DNA of 7,476 nt from Clostridiales bacterium UBA7573 (GTDB taxonomy: Bacteria > Bacillota > Clostridia > Oscillospirales > CAG-272). Below are positions 1 through 5,111 of the stretch, piece after piece. Each line of letters opens with the position of its first letter. Position 1 is the first letter of the stretch. The stretch lies in the NCBI GenBank assembly GCA_002477905.1, contig DLLB01000022.1, positions 54,386 to 61,861 of the forward strand. Reading direction: 5' to 3'. The translations under genes and the position numbers were made by a program. Under the pieces are notes generated by a model. That model did not search any database and was not told where the DNA came from. It was given only the letters and a program-made list of their open reading frames with translations.

Positions 1-119
1 GCAGGGGGGCGCTTTTTGCAAAAGGCGCCCGCCTTGCAAGGCATAAGATGTTCTCTTTCTTCTTGTCTGTCCGCTTTTCCTTATATCCTTTTCCCCTTCC
101 GCCGTACTTTCGTACTTTC
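1..119 (+). repeat. Intergenic palindromic repeat, copy A (long form, cut by window edge)
   Basis: A near-palindrome spans 1-37, with core 7-30 (GGGCGC, TTTTTGCAAAA, GGCGCCC). It is followed by TTGCAAGGCAT and an arm of about 70 bp running to GCCGTACT near 108. The whole stretch matches copy B read on the minus strand (2312 down to 2207); I judge about 75 percent identity by eye, with the best blocks at the palindrome, the TTGTCTGTCCGCT block and the GCCGTAC end. The AAAGTTTTCGCGGGG half seen in copies B, C and D would lie left of base 1. An 8-bp tandem duplication, GTACTTTC twice at 104-119, marks the right end. The element ends 13 bp past the prmC stop, so it forms the 3' flank of that gene. 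I see no T-tract after the stem, so terminator activity is uncertain. Bases 1-132 contain no gene. Confidence 0.75.
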
Positions 120-132
120 CATGCCTGTTCCC

Positions 133-855
133 TCACGCCGTACCTTTTTGCACGATGACGAGGCGATCGTTGCCGGCGTAGTCCGGAAAGATCTTGCAGG
201 CAGGCGCGAGCGCACGCAGGGCGTCGCCTTGGTCATAGCCGATCTCCATGGCAAGAAATCCGCCGTCTTTGACGGTGGGCAGGTGATCGTGCAGCAGTGC
301 GCGGTAGAATTTCAGTCCGTCCGCGCCGCCGTCGAGGGCGAGCCGCGGCTCAAAGCACCGCACGGAATCCGCTAAGGTATCGACCACGGCGGACGCAATA
401 TAAGGCGGGTTGGATACGATCGCGTCATAAAGGGGCGCGCCGGACGCCGGCGGCTGTAAAATATCCGCGATTTCCAACCGGATCCGCGCCGAAACGCCGT
501 TTCGTTCGGCGTTTTCTTTGGCAACGGCAAGCGCGTCCGGCGAAAGATCCACCGCATACGCGGTCACGTCCGGACGATGGTGTAAAACAGTAATCGCAAT
601 ACAGCCGCTCCCGGTGCAAAGATCCGCAAAATACGCGCCGCGCGGCAGATGCCGGATCAGATAGTCGCATAAATGTTCGGTGTCCGGTCGCGGGATCAGA
701 CAAGCCGACGTGACGCGGAAGGTCAGATCGTAAAAATCCCATTCGCCCAAGATATACGCAAGCGGCTCCCCCGAAAGGAGCCGCTTGTGCGCCGCTTCAT
801 AGGCGGAATCTGCGGGAAAGGCTTCCCGTAAAAAACGTTCGTCGCGGCTCAGCAT
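133..855 (-). CDS. prmC: Peptide chain release factor N5-glutamine methyltransferase PrmC (HemK), short N-terminus
   Basis: The 240-residue product should methylate the glutamine of the GGQ motif of release factors RF1 and RF2 in the cytoplasm, using S-adenosylmethionine. Visible signatures are GEPLAYILG (29-37), the linker IPRPDTE (54-60), the SAM-binding motif DLCTGSGCIAI (78-88, with Cys where Gly is usual), the acidic strand end at D103, and the substrate-binding motif SNPPYI (148-153). The start at 855 is chosen because AGGAG stands 8 nt upstream; the longer frame to 957 only adds an Arg/Gly-rich shadow of the upstream gene. It overlaps the DUF1385 stop by 7 bp, which implies translational coupling. 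Oddity: family members usually have about 270-290 residues with GEP(L/I)A near residue 65-75. Here roughly 35-40 N-terminal residues of the helical domain are missing. The methyltransferase domain is complete, so the function call is firm. The usual next gene, prfA, does not follow within the window. Confidence 0.93.
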   Translation of the reverse strand: MLSRDERFLREAFPADSAYEAAHKRLLSGEPLAYILGEWDFYDLTFRVTSACLIPRPDTEHLCDYLIRHLPRGAYFADLCTGSGCIAITVLHHRPDVTAYAVDLSPDALAVAKENAERNGVSARIRLEIADILQPPASGAPLYDAIVSNPPYIASAVVDTLADSVRCFEPRLALDGGADGLKFYRALLHDHLPTVKDGGFLAMEIGYDQGDALRALAPACKIFPDYAGNDRLVIVQKGTA

Positions 856-2096
856 GCCGGCGGCTCCTGCGTCGTCGCGTCCACCGGCTTTTCGGGGGCC
901 GCTTCTGCGGTCGTCCCATCTGCCGGTTTTGCCGCGCCGCTTTGCGCATCGCCGCACGCGGCTTCTGCCGGCGGTTCGGCGCCCGTTGCGGTTTCCTTGC
1001 CCGAATCTGCGGGATCGATGGATTTTACGGCTTCTGCGGGAGCTGCGGTGTCCGTAGACTCTATGCGTTCCTTGCCGGCGCGTTCTGCCTCTTTTGCCTC
1101 ATTCTCCGCTTCCTCTGCTTCAAACGCCGCGACATCCTCCGGAAATTCCTCCCGAAGCGCACACTTTAAGGAGCGAATGGCGCACTCGATCTGCGCTTCG
1201 TCCGGTTCCCGTGTGGTAATGCGTTGCATCCACAGCCCCGGCGCGGACAGCGCGTAAGTGAAGCGGTTCGGATGCTTGCCCGCCAGCATGATGAATTCAT
1301 ACCCGATCCCGATGGTGGGGAGCAACATTCCGATCTGGCACAACAGTCGCAGTCCGAAGTTTCCGCGCAGATTGTGCATAAACGGTAGACAGGATAAGAG
1401 AACCCCCACGATCATCAGCACAAACAGAAAGCTCGTGCCGCACCGCGGATGAAACCGCGTGTATTTTTTGACATTTGCCGGCGTCAGTTCTTCCCCCGCC
1501 TCATAGCAGAAGATCGATTTGTGCTCCGCGCCGTGGTACTCGAAGGTACGGCGAATATCTTTCATGCAGGAGACGGCGATCAGATAGATCAAAAAGATCG
1601 CGATCTTGATGATTCCCTCCAGTACCTCGTAAAAATAGCCGATTCCGTGCTGAAACAATCGCTCGGACAGCCGCTGTACCCCATCCGCCGCAAGCATCGG
1701 CAAAAAGCGGAACAGCACCACCACAAGCACCAGCCCCAAAAGTACCGATAAGATCATGGTGACAGTCATCACCGGCTTGCTCAGCGACTCTTTTTCGCCG
1801 TCCTCATTTGTCACGGTCGCATACGCTTCCGCGGAGATTGACAGCGTTTTATAGCTGAGGATCAGCATTTCAAAAAAGTTAATAATCCCGCGTAAAATCG
1901 GGATGTTCAGCCATTTATGCCGGCTCCGGAGCGACACATACGGCTTGGTTACCGTTTTGATCGTCCCGTCGTCGCGTCGTACCGATACGCTGTACCGGTT
2001 CTTGCTTTTCATCATGACGCCTTCCAGAACCGCCTGCCCGCCGACCGTTCCGAGACGCGCGTTTTTCTCCATCGGACATAGTTTCTTTTCTTTCAT
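849..2096 (-). CDS. DUF1385 family membrane protein (YqhQ-like) with long acidic C-terminal tail
   Basis: A 415-residue integral membrane protein of the DUF1385 family, whose biochemical role is not known to me. Family marks are GGQAVLEGVMM (19-29), ILRGIINFFEML (68-79), and the block YHGAEHKSIFCYEAGEEL (187-204), which continues to FHPRCGTSFLF (215-225) and ends in PGLWMQRITT (286-295). Four hydrophobic segments are visible, near 110-130, 160-177, 221-240 and 248-271. The family-like part ends near 320. Residues 322-415 form an Ala/Glu/Pro/Thr-rich low-complexity tail without hydrophobic segments, giving a protein about 90 residues longer than I expect for the family. The start at 2096 has GGAGG 8 nt upstream; a second Met at residue 9 has no ribosome site. 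It is the first gene of a unit with prmC, a pairing common in Clostridia, and has its own promoter at 2123-2151. Confidence 0.92.
   Translation of the reverse strand: MKEKKLCPMEKNARLGTVGGQAVLEGVMMKSKNRYSVSVRRDDGTIKTVTKPYVSLRSRHKWLNIPILRGIINFFEMLILSYKTLSISAEAYATVTNEDGEKESLSKPVMTVTMILSVLLGLVLVVVLFRFLPMLAADGVQRLSERLFQHGIGYFYEVLEGIIKIAIFLIYLIAVSCMKDIRRTFEYHGAEHKSIFCYEAGEELTPANVKKYTRFHPRCGTSFLFVLMIVGVLLSCLPFMHNLRGNFGLRLLCQIGMLLPTIGIGYEFIMLAGKHPNRFTYALSAPGLWMQRITTREPDEAQIECAIRSLKCALREEFPEDVAAFEAEEAENEAKEAERAGKERIESTDTAAPAEAVKSIDPADSGKETATGAEPPAEAACGDAQSGAAKPADGTTAEAAPEKPVDATTQEPPAC
864..868 (-). promoter_or_regulatory. Ribosome binding site that fixes the prmC start
   Basis: On the minus strand AGGAG lies 8 nt before the ATG at 855-853, inside the last codons of the DUF1385 gene. 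No comparable site precedes the Met at 957. This supports a genuinely short PrmC and not a missed upstream start. Confidence 0.75.
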
Positions 2097-2122
2097 TGGC
2101 TTCCCCTCCGTCCTTATCCTTT

Positions 2123-2151
2123 ATTGTAGCACATTTTGCGGAAAAGAACAA
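2123..2151 (-). promoter_or_regulatory. Sigma-A type promoter for the DUF1385-prmC unit
   Basis: On the minus strand TTGTTC (2151-2146), a 17-bp spacer and TACAAT (2128-2123) form a promoter. TGC directly before TACAAT gives an extended -10, which may offset the weak second half of the -35. The leader would be about 20 nt, ending in the GGAGG site of the DUF1385 gene. Confidence 0.75.
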
Positions 2152-2206
2152 GTCATTTTTGTAAATATGCGGTTCGGAAGGGAGGATAAAAGGAAGGCGT
2201 TCCCGG

Positions 2207-2337
2207 AGTACGGCGAAAAGGGAAAAAGATCAGGGGGAGCGGACGGACAAGGGGAATGCAAAAATGGGATGCCTTTGCAAGGGGGCGTCTTTTGCAAAAG
2301 GCGCCCCCTTGCATCCCCCGCGAAAACTTTGGACAGG
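2207..2337 (-). repeat. Intergenic palindromic repeat, copy B (most complete)
   Basis: Read on the minus strand the element begins just after the T6 run of the neighbouring terminator with GTCC, then AAAGTTTTCGCGGGGG (2330-2315). Next comes a 36-nt palindrome (2277-2312) centred on GC 2294-2295 with a single T-G wobble. It ends in an arm running down to the GCCGTACT block (2214-2207) that is homologous to copy A. The exact dodecamer CTTTTGCAAAAG is at 2289-2300. This copy joins the left half seen in C and D to the right arm seen in A, so it defines the full-length form. It fills most of the 337-bp gap between the phosphatase and the DUF1385 gene, and I see no gene there. Confidence 0.8.
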
Positions 2338-2383
2338 AAAAAAGGCACACACTGCCTGCAATACAGGAAGGTGTGTGCTTTTT
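2338..2383 (-). terminator. Intrinsic terminator of the lipoprotein-phosphatase unit (bidirectional in form)
   Basis: The arms GCACACAC (2345-2352) and GTGTGTGC (2371-2378) form an 8-bp stem. Inside it CCTG/CAGG (2355-2358, 2364-2367) can extend the hairpin. On the minus strand it is followed by CC-type bases and T6 (2343-2338), on the plus strand by T5 (2379-2383). It lies 51 bp past the phosphatase stop. The A and T runs can pair with each other and lengthen the stem. Confidence 0.85.
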
Positions 2384-2433
2384 ATAAAATTTATAAAACT
2401 GTACATCGTGCTTCGGAAATACGTTTGGTACTG

Positions 2434-3138
2434 TCAGAAACGGACATTGTTGTTATAAAGATAGGGCAACCGATCGGCAAGCAGATGGGAGAGGTCGGAG
2501 AGCGCAAGGCATCGCGGCGCGGTGAAGCCGTCCGGATGGTTGCGGAATTCTAAAAGCGAGACGCCGGAATGCCCTATATCAAAGCTTGCCCAAAAGATAT
2601 GCGGCGGCACATGAAGCAGATGGGAAAGCCATGTCAGCGAAAAGCCTGCGTGACAAAAGACGGCGATGCGCTCCTCGTTCGGTTGGATAATGCGGTAGAG
2701 CGCGCCTTCCCGCACATAGCCGTGCCGTGCAAGAAATGCGTCGGAATTGGCGATCAGCTTTTCATAGGCTTCTTTCCCTTGGATGGTGGAAAAACACGGC
2801 GCGTCAAACCAATCGGTGAAGCCGCGTCCGATATTTTCCGGACTGCGCAGTTCGCTTTGCGGCATATTAATGGAAAAAATTTTTTTGCCGTCCGGCAAAG
2901 TGACGGCAAAATCTCCCCAGACTTCCTGCGTCCAGTCCTCTACCTGCGGCGTGATTTTCAAAAGATCGCAGGTGGGTTGCGCGGTTTCTTTGGCGCGCCC
3001 CAAGGGGGAGGTATAGATCTTGTCCAGCCCGTTTACCGCGAAGCGGTGGGCAAGCGCCTGCGCCTGCGCTTTGCCGCGCGGCGTAAGCGTGTCGGGATTG
3101 TAGATGGGATCGCCGTGACGTACGATGTACAGTAGCAT
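2434..3138 (-). CDS. Histidine phosphatase family protein (phosphoglycerate mutase-like)
   Basis: The 234-residue cytoplasmic enzyme belongs to the histidine phosphatase superfamily (branch 1), which removes phosphate through a phosphohistidine intermediate. The N-terminus carries the catalytic triplet R7-H8-G9 in the string LYIVRHGD. The typical SPLGRAKETA segment (44-53) contains R48, a likely phosphate-binding arginine, and the second histidine is H163 in VFCHAGFS (160-167). The substrate cannot be told from sequence. The segment from about 75 to 150 lacks the features of glycolytic phosphoglycerate mutase, so a small-molecule phosphatase is more likely. The start at 3138 has AAGGAG 6 nt upstream; the longer frame to 3237 only translates the hairpin region. 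It follows the lipoprotein gene by 89 bp in the same direction and probably shares its promoter; the terminator at 2338-2383 closes the unit. Confidence 0.9.
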   Translation of the reverse strand: MLLYIVRHGDPIYNPDTLTPRGKAQAQALAHRFAVNGLDKIYTSPLGRAKETAQPTCDLLKITPQVEDWTQEVWGDFAVTLPDGKKIFSINMPQSELRSPENIGRGFTDWFDAPCFSTIQGKEAYEKLIANSDAFLARHGYVREGALYRIIQPNEERIAVFCHAGFSLTWLSHLLHVPPHIFWASFDIGHSGVSLLEFRNHPDGFTAPRCLALSDLSHLLADRLPYLYNNNVRF

Positions 3139-3166
3139 GAGATTCTCCTTGTGACGAAAAATAGAC

Positions 3167-3204
3167 GTCCTTTTGCAAAAGAAAGGACCGCCGCCAGAGG
3201 CGGC
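3167..3204 (-). terminator. Twin hairpins between the lipoprotein and phosphatase genes (possible weak terminator or processing site)
   Basis: GCCGCC/GGCGGC (3190-3195 and 3199-3204, 3-nt loop) is followed on the minus strand by GGTCCTTTCTTTT. That pyrimidine run is itself part of a second stem, GTCCTTT/AAAGGAC (3167-3173 and 3182-3188). The second stem contains the exact dodecamer CTTTTGCAAAAG (3170-3181) shared with the intergenic repeat family. It could reduce read-through into the phosphatase gene or protect the upstream mRNA end. The T-run is interrupted, so terminator strength is doubtful. Confidence 0.4.
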
Positions 3205-3227
3205 AGCCTTGCGGATTCCGTTCGGGA

Positions 3228-3497
3228 TCAAACCCAACCGGAAGTCCAGTTTTTGTCCGGATCATCCGGATCGGTTTTCTTTTCGGTGGTGGTGGAACCC
3301 GGAACCTCCGGATCCTCTTTCTTCTCGGTCGTTGTGCCGGGCGTGACCGGATCGTCCTTTTGTTCCGTGGTTGTACCGGGGGTGACGGTTGTGCGCGGCG
3401 TGGTGGAGCCGGGGGCGGGATCTTCTCCGCACGCGACGAGAAAACATCCCGCGCTGAGGACGCATAAGAGCAGAATGCAAAGCAAACGCTTTTTCAT
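3228..3497 (-). CDS. Small repeat-containing lipoprotein, function unknown
   Basis: An 89-residue precursor begins MKKRLLCILLLC and continues through a hydrophobic stretch to the lipobox LVAC (20-23). Cys23 would be lipidated and become the first mature residue; Gly at +2 and acidic residues follow. A second possible site, LSAGC ending at Cys18, fits the -3 position less well. The mature part (67 residues) is almost all Thr, Pro, Gly, Lys, Asp and Glu. It holds three to four copies of a unit of about 13 residues, roughly PG(S/T)TTTE(K/Q)KxDP, then ends in NWTSGWV. No globular domain is apparent, so it resembles a disordered surface spacer. The start at 3497 has GGAGG 6 nt upstream. It is first in a unit with the phosphatase and is divergent from mazF. 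The gene is clear from promoter, ribosome site and signal peptide; the role is unknown. Confidence 0.82.
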   Translation of the reverse strand: MKKRLLCILLLCVLSAGCFLVACGEDPAPGSTTPRTTVTPGTTTEQKDDPVTPGTTTEKKEDPEVPGSTTTEKKTDPDDPDKNWTSGWV

Positions 3498-3553
3498 GGA
3501 AATTCCTCCAATCAGAATTGTTATTTTGCACAAAATATTGTATGGATAAAGAT

Positions 3554-3582
3554 AGTTTATCACAAATGTGCTGATTTGTCAA
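3554..3582 (-). promoter_or_regulatory. Sigma-A type promoter for the lipoprotein-phosphatase unit
   Basis: On the minus strand a perfect TTGACA (3582-3577), a 17-bp spacer and TAAACT (3559-3554) form the promoter; TGA immediately before the -10 makes it an extended type. The leader would be about 50 nt and ends in GGAGG. Flanking DNA is AT-rich. Confidence 0.8.
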
Positions 3583-3642
3583 GCACTTTCGCACACAAAT
3601 TCCGCACCGGACGTTTCGTTTTCGCATATGCTGGAACAGAGG

Positions 3643-3693
3643 GCGGGCAAAGACTTTTGCAAAAGAAAAATATTCCATGTTTAAGATGCCCGC
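3643..3693 (+). repeat. Inverted repeat with dodecamer centre upstream of mazF
   Basis: The arms GCGGGCA (3643-3649) and TGCCCGC (3687-3693) are perfect complements. Between them lies an exact CTTTTGCAAAAG (3654-3665), the same core palindrome as in the intergenic repeat family, here without the GC-rich stem. The region sits between the lipoprotein promoter and mazF, where a mazF operator would be expected. A repeat remnant is equally possible. I see only weak plus-strand promoter candidates, for example TGG before TAAGAA at 3699-3707 with no good -35. Confidence 0.4.
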
Positions 3694-3730
3694 TTTCATG
3701 GTAAGAATAGGAATGCAAGTAAAAAAAGAT

Positions 3731-3734
3731 GGAG
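3731..3734 (+). promoter_or_regulatory. Ribosome binding site that decides the mazF start
   Basis: GGAG stands 10 nt before GTG 3745 but only 1 nt before the alternative GTG 3736, which makes 3745 the better start. The GTG at 3736 does overlap a TGA as GTGA, ending a 20-codon frame, so a coupled start there cannot be fully excluded. Confidence 0.5.
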
Positions 3735-3744
3735 CGTGAATCTT

Positions 3745-4134
3745 GTGACAGTCAGACGTGGAGATATTTATTATGCGGATCTCAGTCCCGTAGTCGGCTC
3801 GGAACAGGGGGGACTTCGCCCTGTCCTCATTATTCAGAATGACGTCGGAAACCGGTACAGCCCAACGGTCATTGCCGCCGCCATTACCAGTCGTCTTGGA
3901 AAAAATAAACTTCCTACACACATCGACGTTTGCCAAAAGGAATACGGCGAACGCTTCGGGCTCGCCCGCGATTCCGTCATTTTGCTGGAACAGGTCCGGA
4001 CATTGGATAAGCAACGCCTGAAAGAAAAAATGGGGCATTTGGACGAAACGGTTATGCGGCAGGTGAACGAGGCGCTCTCCGTCTCATTTGGACTCGGCGT
4101 TCCCACCGCGCGCCCCGGCGCTGTCGAAGCCTGA
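3745..4134 (+). CDS. mazF: Type II toxin, MazF/PemK-family endoribonuclease (EndoA-like)
   Basis: The 129-residue product is a sequence-specific RNase that cuts single-stranded RNA; the family acts as a dimer and is held inactive by an antitoxin. From GTG 3745 it begins MTVRRGDIYYADLSPVVGS, closely matching what I recall of the start of Bacillus subtilis EndoA. R25 (in GGLRPVLIIQND) and T48 (in AAAITSR) sit at the positions known to be catalytic there. Also typical are LPTHID (56-61), RDSVILLEQVRTLDKQRL (75-92) and HLDE (98-101). Differences are a few extra residues near 66-73 and a tail of about 13 residues ending RPGAVEA. It is the only gene on the plus strand. No ribbon-helix-helix or AbrB-like antitoxin precedes it: the 247 bp upstream hold the divergent promoter and an inverted repeat. 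The antitoxin may be elsewhere or lost. A GTG at 3736 would add three residues. Confidence 0.93.
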   Translation: MTVRRGDIYYADLSPVVGSEQGGLRPVLIIQNDVGNRYSPTVIAAAITSRLGKNKLPTHIDVCQKEYGERFGLARDSVILLEQVRTLDKQRLKEKMGHLDETVMRQVNEALSVSFGLGVPTARPGAVEA

Positions 4135-4145
4135 GAGGACGGGGG

Positions 4146-4233
4146 TTCTGAGGGAACTTTTTGAAAGGAACGGCTTTTCTGAGGGAACTTTTTGAAAAAA
4201 GTTCCCTCAAACTCCCTCCAAAACTTTCAAAAT
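4146..4233 (-). repeat. Palindromic intergenic element E (GAGGGAAC subtype) downstream of mazF
   Basis: A perfect 28-nt palindrome (4181-4208; GAGGGAACTTTTT arm, two-base centre) is followed by CTCCCTCCAAAACTTT (4212-4227). Read on the minus strand the order is AAAGTTTTGGAGGGAG, a short linker, then the palindrome. That is the same modular order as copies B-D but with a different stem. A 21-nt direct repeat (4146-4166 and 4177-4197) duplicates the left arm, leaving an orphan half-stem next to mazF. The hairpin lies 46 bp past the mazF stop and may stop or stabilise its transcript. There is no T-run after the stem on the plus strand. Confidence 0.7.
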
Positions 4234-4242
4234 AGAGGGAAT

Positions 4243-4331
4243 GCCGCTGTGCGGGCGGCGCGTGTCGTTTTTTTGTCCGAAAGTTTTCGCGGGGATGGGA
4301 AGGGGAGCCTTTTGCAAAAGGCTCCCCTTCC
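4243..4331 (+). repeat. Intergenic palindromic repeat, copy C
   Basis: In plus orientation there is a small GC hairpin (GCCGC 4243-4247, GCGGC 4255-4259), then T7 (4268-4274), GTCC, and AAAGTTTTCGCGGGG (4280-4294). A perfect 34-nt palindrome follows (4298-4331; GGAAGGGGAGCCTTTT arm, GC centre) and contains the exact dodecamer at 4309-4320. It ends 26 bp from the nth stop. With element E it fills the convergent mazF-nth gap; the two elements face each other head to head. The hairpin plus T7 could terminate mazF transcripts, and the large palindrome could form the 3' end of nth mRNA. Confidence 0.8.
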
Positions 4332-4357
4332 AAAATTACAAAACAAAGACGATCCCC

Positions 4358-5029
4358 TTAATGCACCTTTTGGATGCGCTCGTATTCCTTGCAGAGTGTG
4401 CGCAAGGGGCAGCCGGCGCATTTGGGGGAACGCGCGGTGCAGACGTCTCTGCCGAAAAGGACGATCCGGTGGCAGAAGTCGGCGCGTTTTGGCTCCGGAA
4501 TTACCTGATTTAACGCAAGTTCGGTGCGATAGGGATCCGTTTCCCCGGTTTTGGTGAGTCCGAGCCGCGCGGCAATGCGGATACAATGCGTATCGGAGAC
4601 GATGGCAGGCTTCCCGAATACGTCGCCGCGCATCAGATTGGCGATTTTTCTGCCGACGCCGGGGAGCGCAAGCAGATCTTCCATTTCCTCCGGTACCGCG
4701 CCGCCGAAGCGGTCCAGCAGCATTTGCGACATGGCTTTGATACTGGCGGCTTTGGTTTTGTAAAGCCCGCAGGAGCGGATGAGGGATTCCAATTCCGCCA
4801 TCGGCGCTTCCGCCATTGCCTGCGCGTTTGGAAAACGTGCAAACAGCGCGGGGGAGACGAGATTTACCCGTGCGTCCGTACACTGCGCGGAAAGCCGCGC
4901 CATGACAAGCAGACGAAACGGATCGCCGCCATAGGCAAGCGCACACACCGCGTCGGGATAACGCTGTTCCAGAATGGCGTTGATCTCCGCTGCCCGCGCA
5001 CGTTTGGCGGTTAAGGATTCTTTGGGCAT
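4358..5029 (-). CDS. nth: Endonuclease III, DNA glycosylase/AP lyase with 4Fe-4S cluster
   Basis: The 223-residue enzyme starts base-excision repair by removing oxidised pyrimidines and cutting the abasic strand. The HhH-GPD fold is clear: LSAQCTD (46-52), the helix-hairpin-helix LPGVGRK (122-128) with catalytic Lys128, and Asp146 in SDTHCIR as the second active-site residue. The cluster cysteines C197, C204, C207 and C213 have the canonical C-x6-C-x2-C-x5-C spacing. Length is normal for the family. The start at 5029 has AAAGGAG about 6 nt upstream; the extra 62 residues possible in the frame to 5215 are antisense-like shadow of rny. It lies 82 bp after rny in the same direction, separated by a hairpin. 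I see no separate promoter in that gap, so it probably depends on read-through from rny. MutY and other relatives are less likely given the close match to Nth motifs and the short C-terminus. Confidence 0.96.
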   Translation of the reverse strand: MPKESLTAKRARAAEINAILEQRYPDAVCALAYGGDPFRLLVMARLSAQCTDARVNLVSPALFARFPNAQAMAEAPMAELESLIRSCGLYKTKAASIKAMSQMLLDRFGGAVPEEMEDLLALPGVGRKIANLMRGDVFGKPAIVSDTHCIRIAARLGLTKTGETDPYRTELALNQVIPEPKRADFCHRIVLFGRDVCTARSPKCAGCPLRTLCKEYERIQKVH

Positions 5030-5072
5030 GAGTGGCTCCTTTCTGCTTGCGGCTTTTCGCCGGAAAATCGGA

Positions 5073-5101
5073 AAACGGGCATCGTTTGCGGATGCCCGTT
5101 T
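5073..5101 (-). terminator. Hairpin between rny and nth (partial terminator)
   Basis: An 11-bp perfect stem (AAACGGGCATC at 5073-5083 with GATGCCCGTTT at 5091-5101) closes a 7-nt loop. On the minus strand it ends in TTTT followed by CCGATTTTCC, a moderate T-rich tail. It begins 11 bp past the rny stop and ends 43 bp before the nth start codon. It likely acts as a terminator with read-through, or as a 3' stabilising stem for rny mRNA. Confidence 0.65.
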
Positions 5102-5111
5102 GGTTGCGAAT

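Noticed and set aside
1903..2553. Plus-strand frame of 216 codons spanning the repeat B region
   Set aside because: It combines antisense of the DUF1385 gene with repeat DNA and a terminator; no promoter or ribosome site in that direction.
2569..3135. Plus-strand frame of 188 codons opposite the phosphatase
   Set aside because: Shadow of a gene with catalytic residues on the other strand; no start signals.
3677..3739. 20-codon frame directly upstream of mazF as a mini antitoxin or leader peptide
   Set aside because: No ribosome site precedes any of its Met codons and the peptide is far shorter than known antitoxins; kept only as a note under the mazF finding.
3262..4038. Long minus-strand frame of 258 codons across the lipoprotein and mazF
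   Set aside because: It reads antisense through mazF and out of frame through the lipoprotein repeat, has no ribosome site and crosses the clear promoter at 3554-3582.
4227..4946. Alternative minus-strand frame of 239 codons overlapping nth
   Set aside because: Composition is typical of a shifted frame of a GC-rich gene, while the nth frame has all Endonuclease III motifs.
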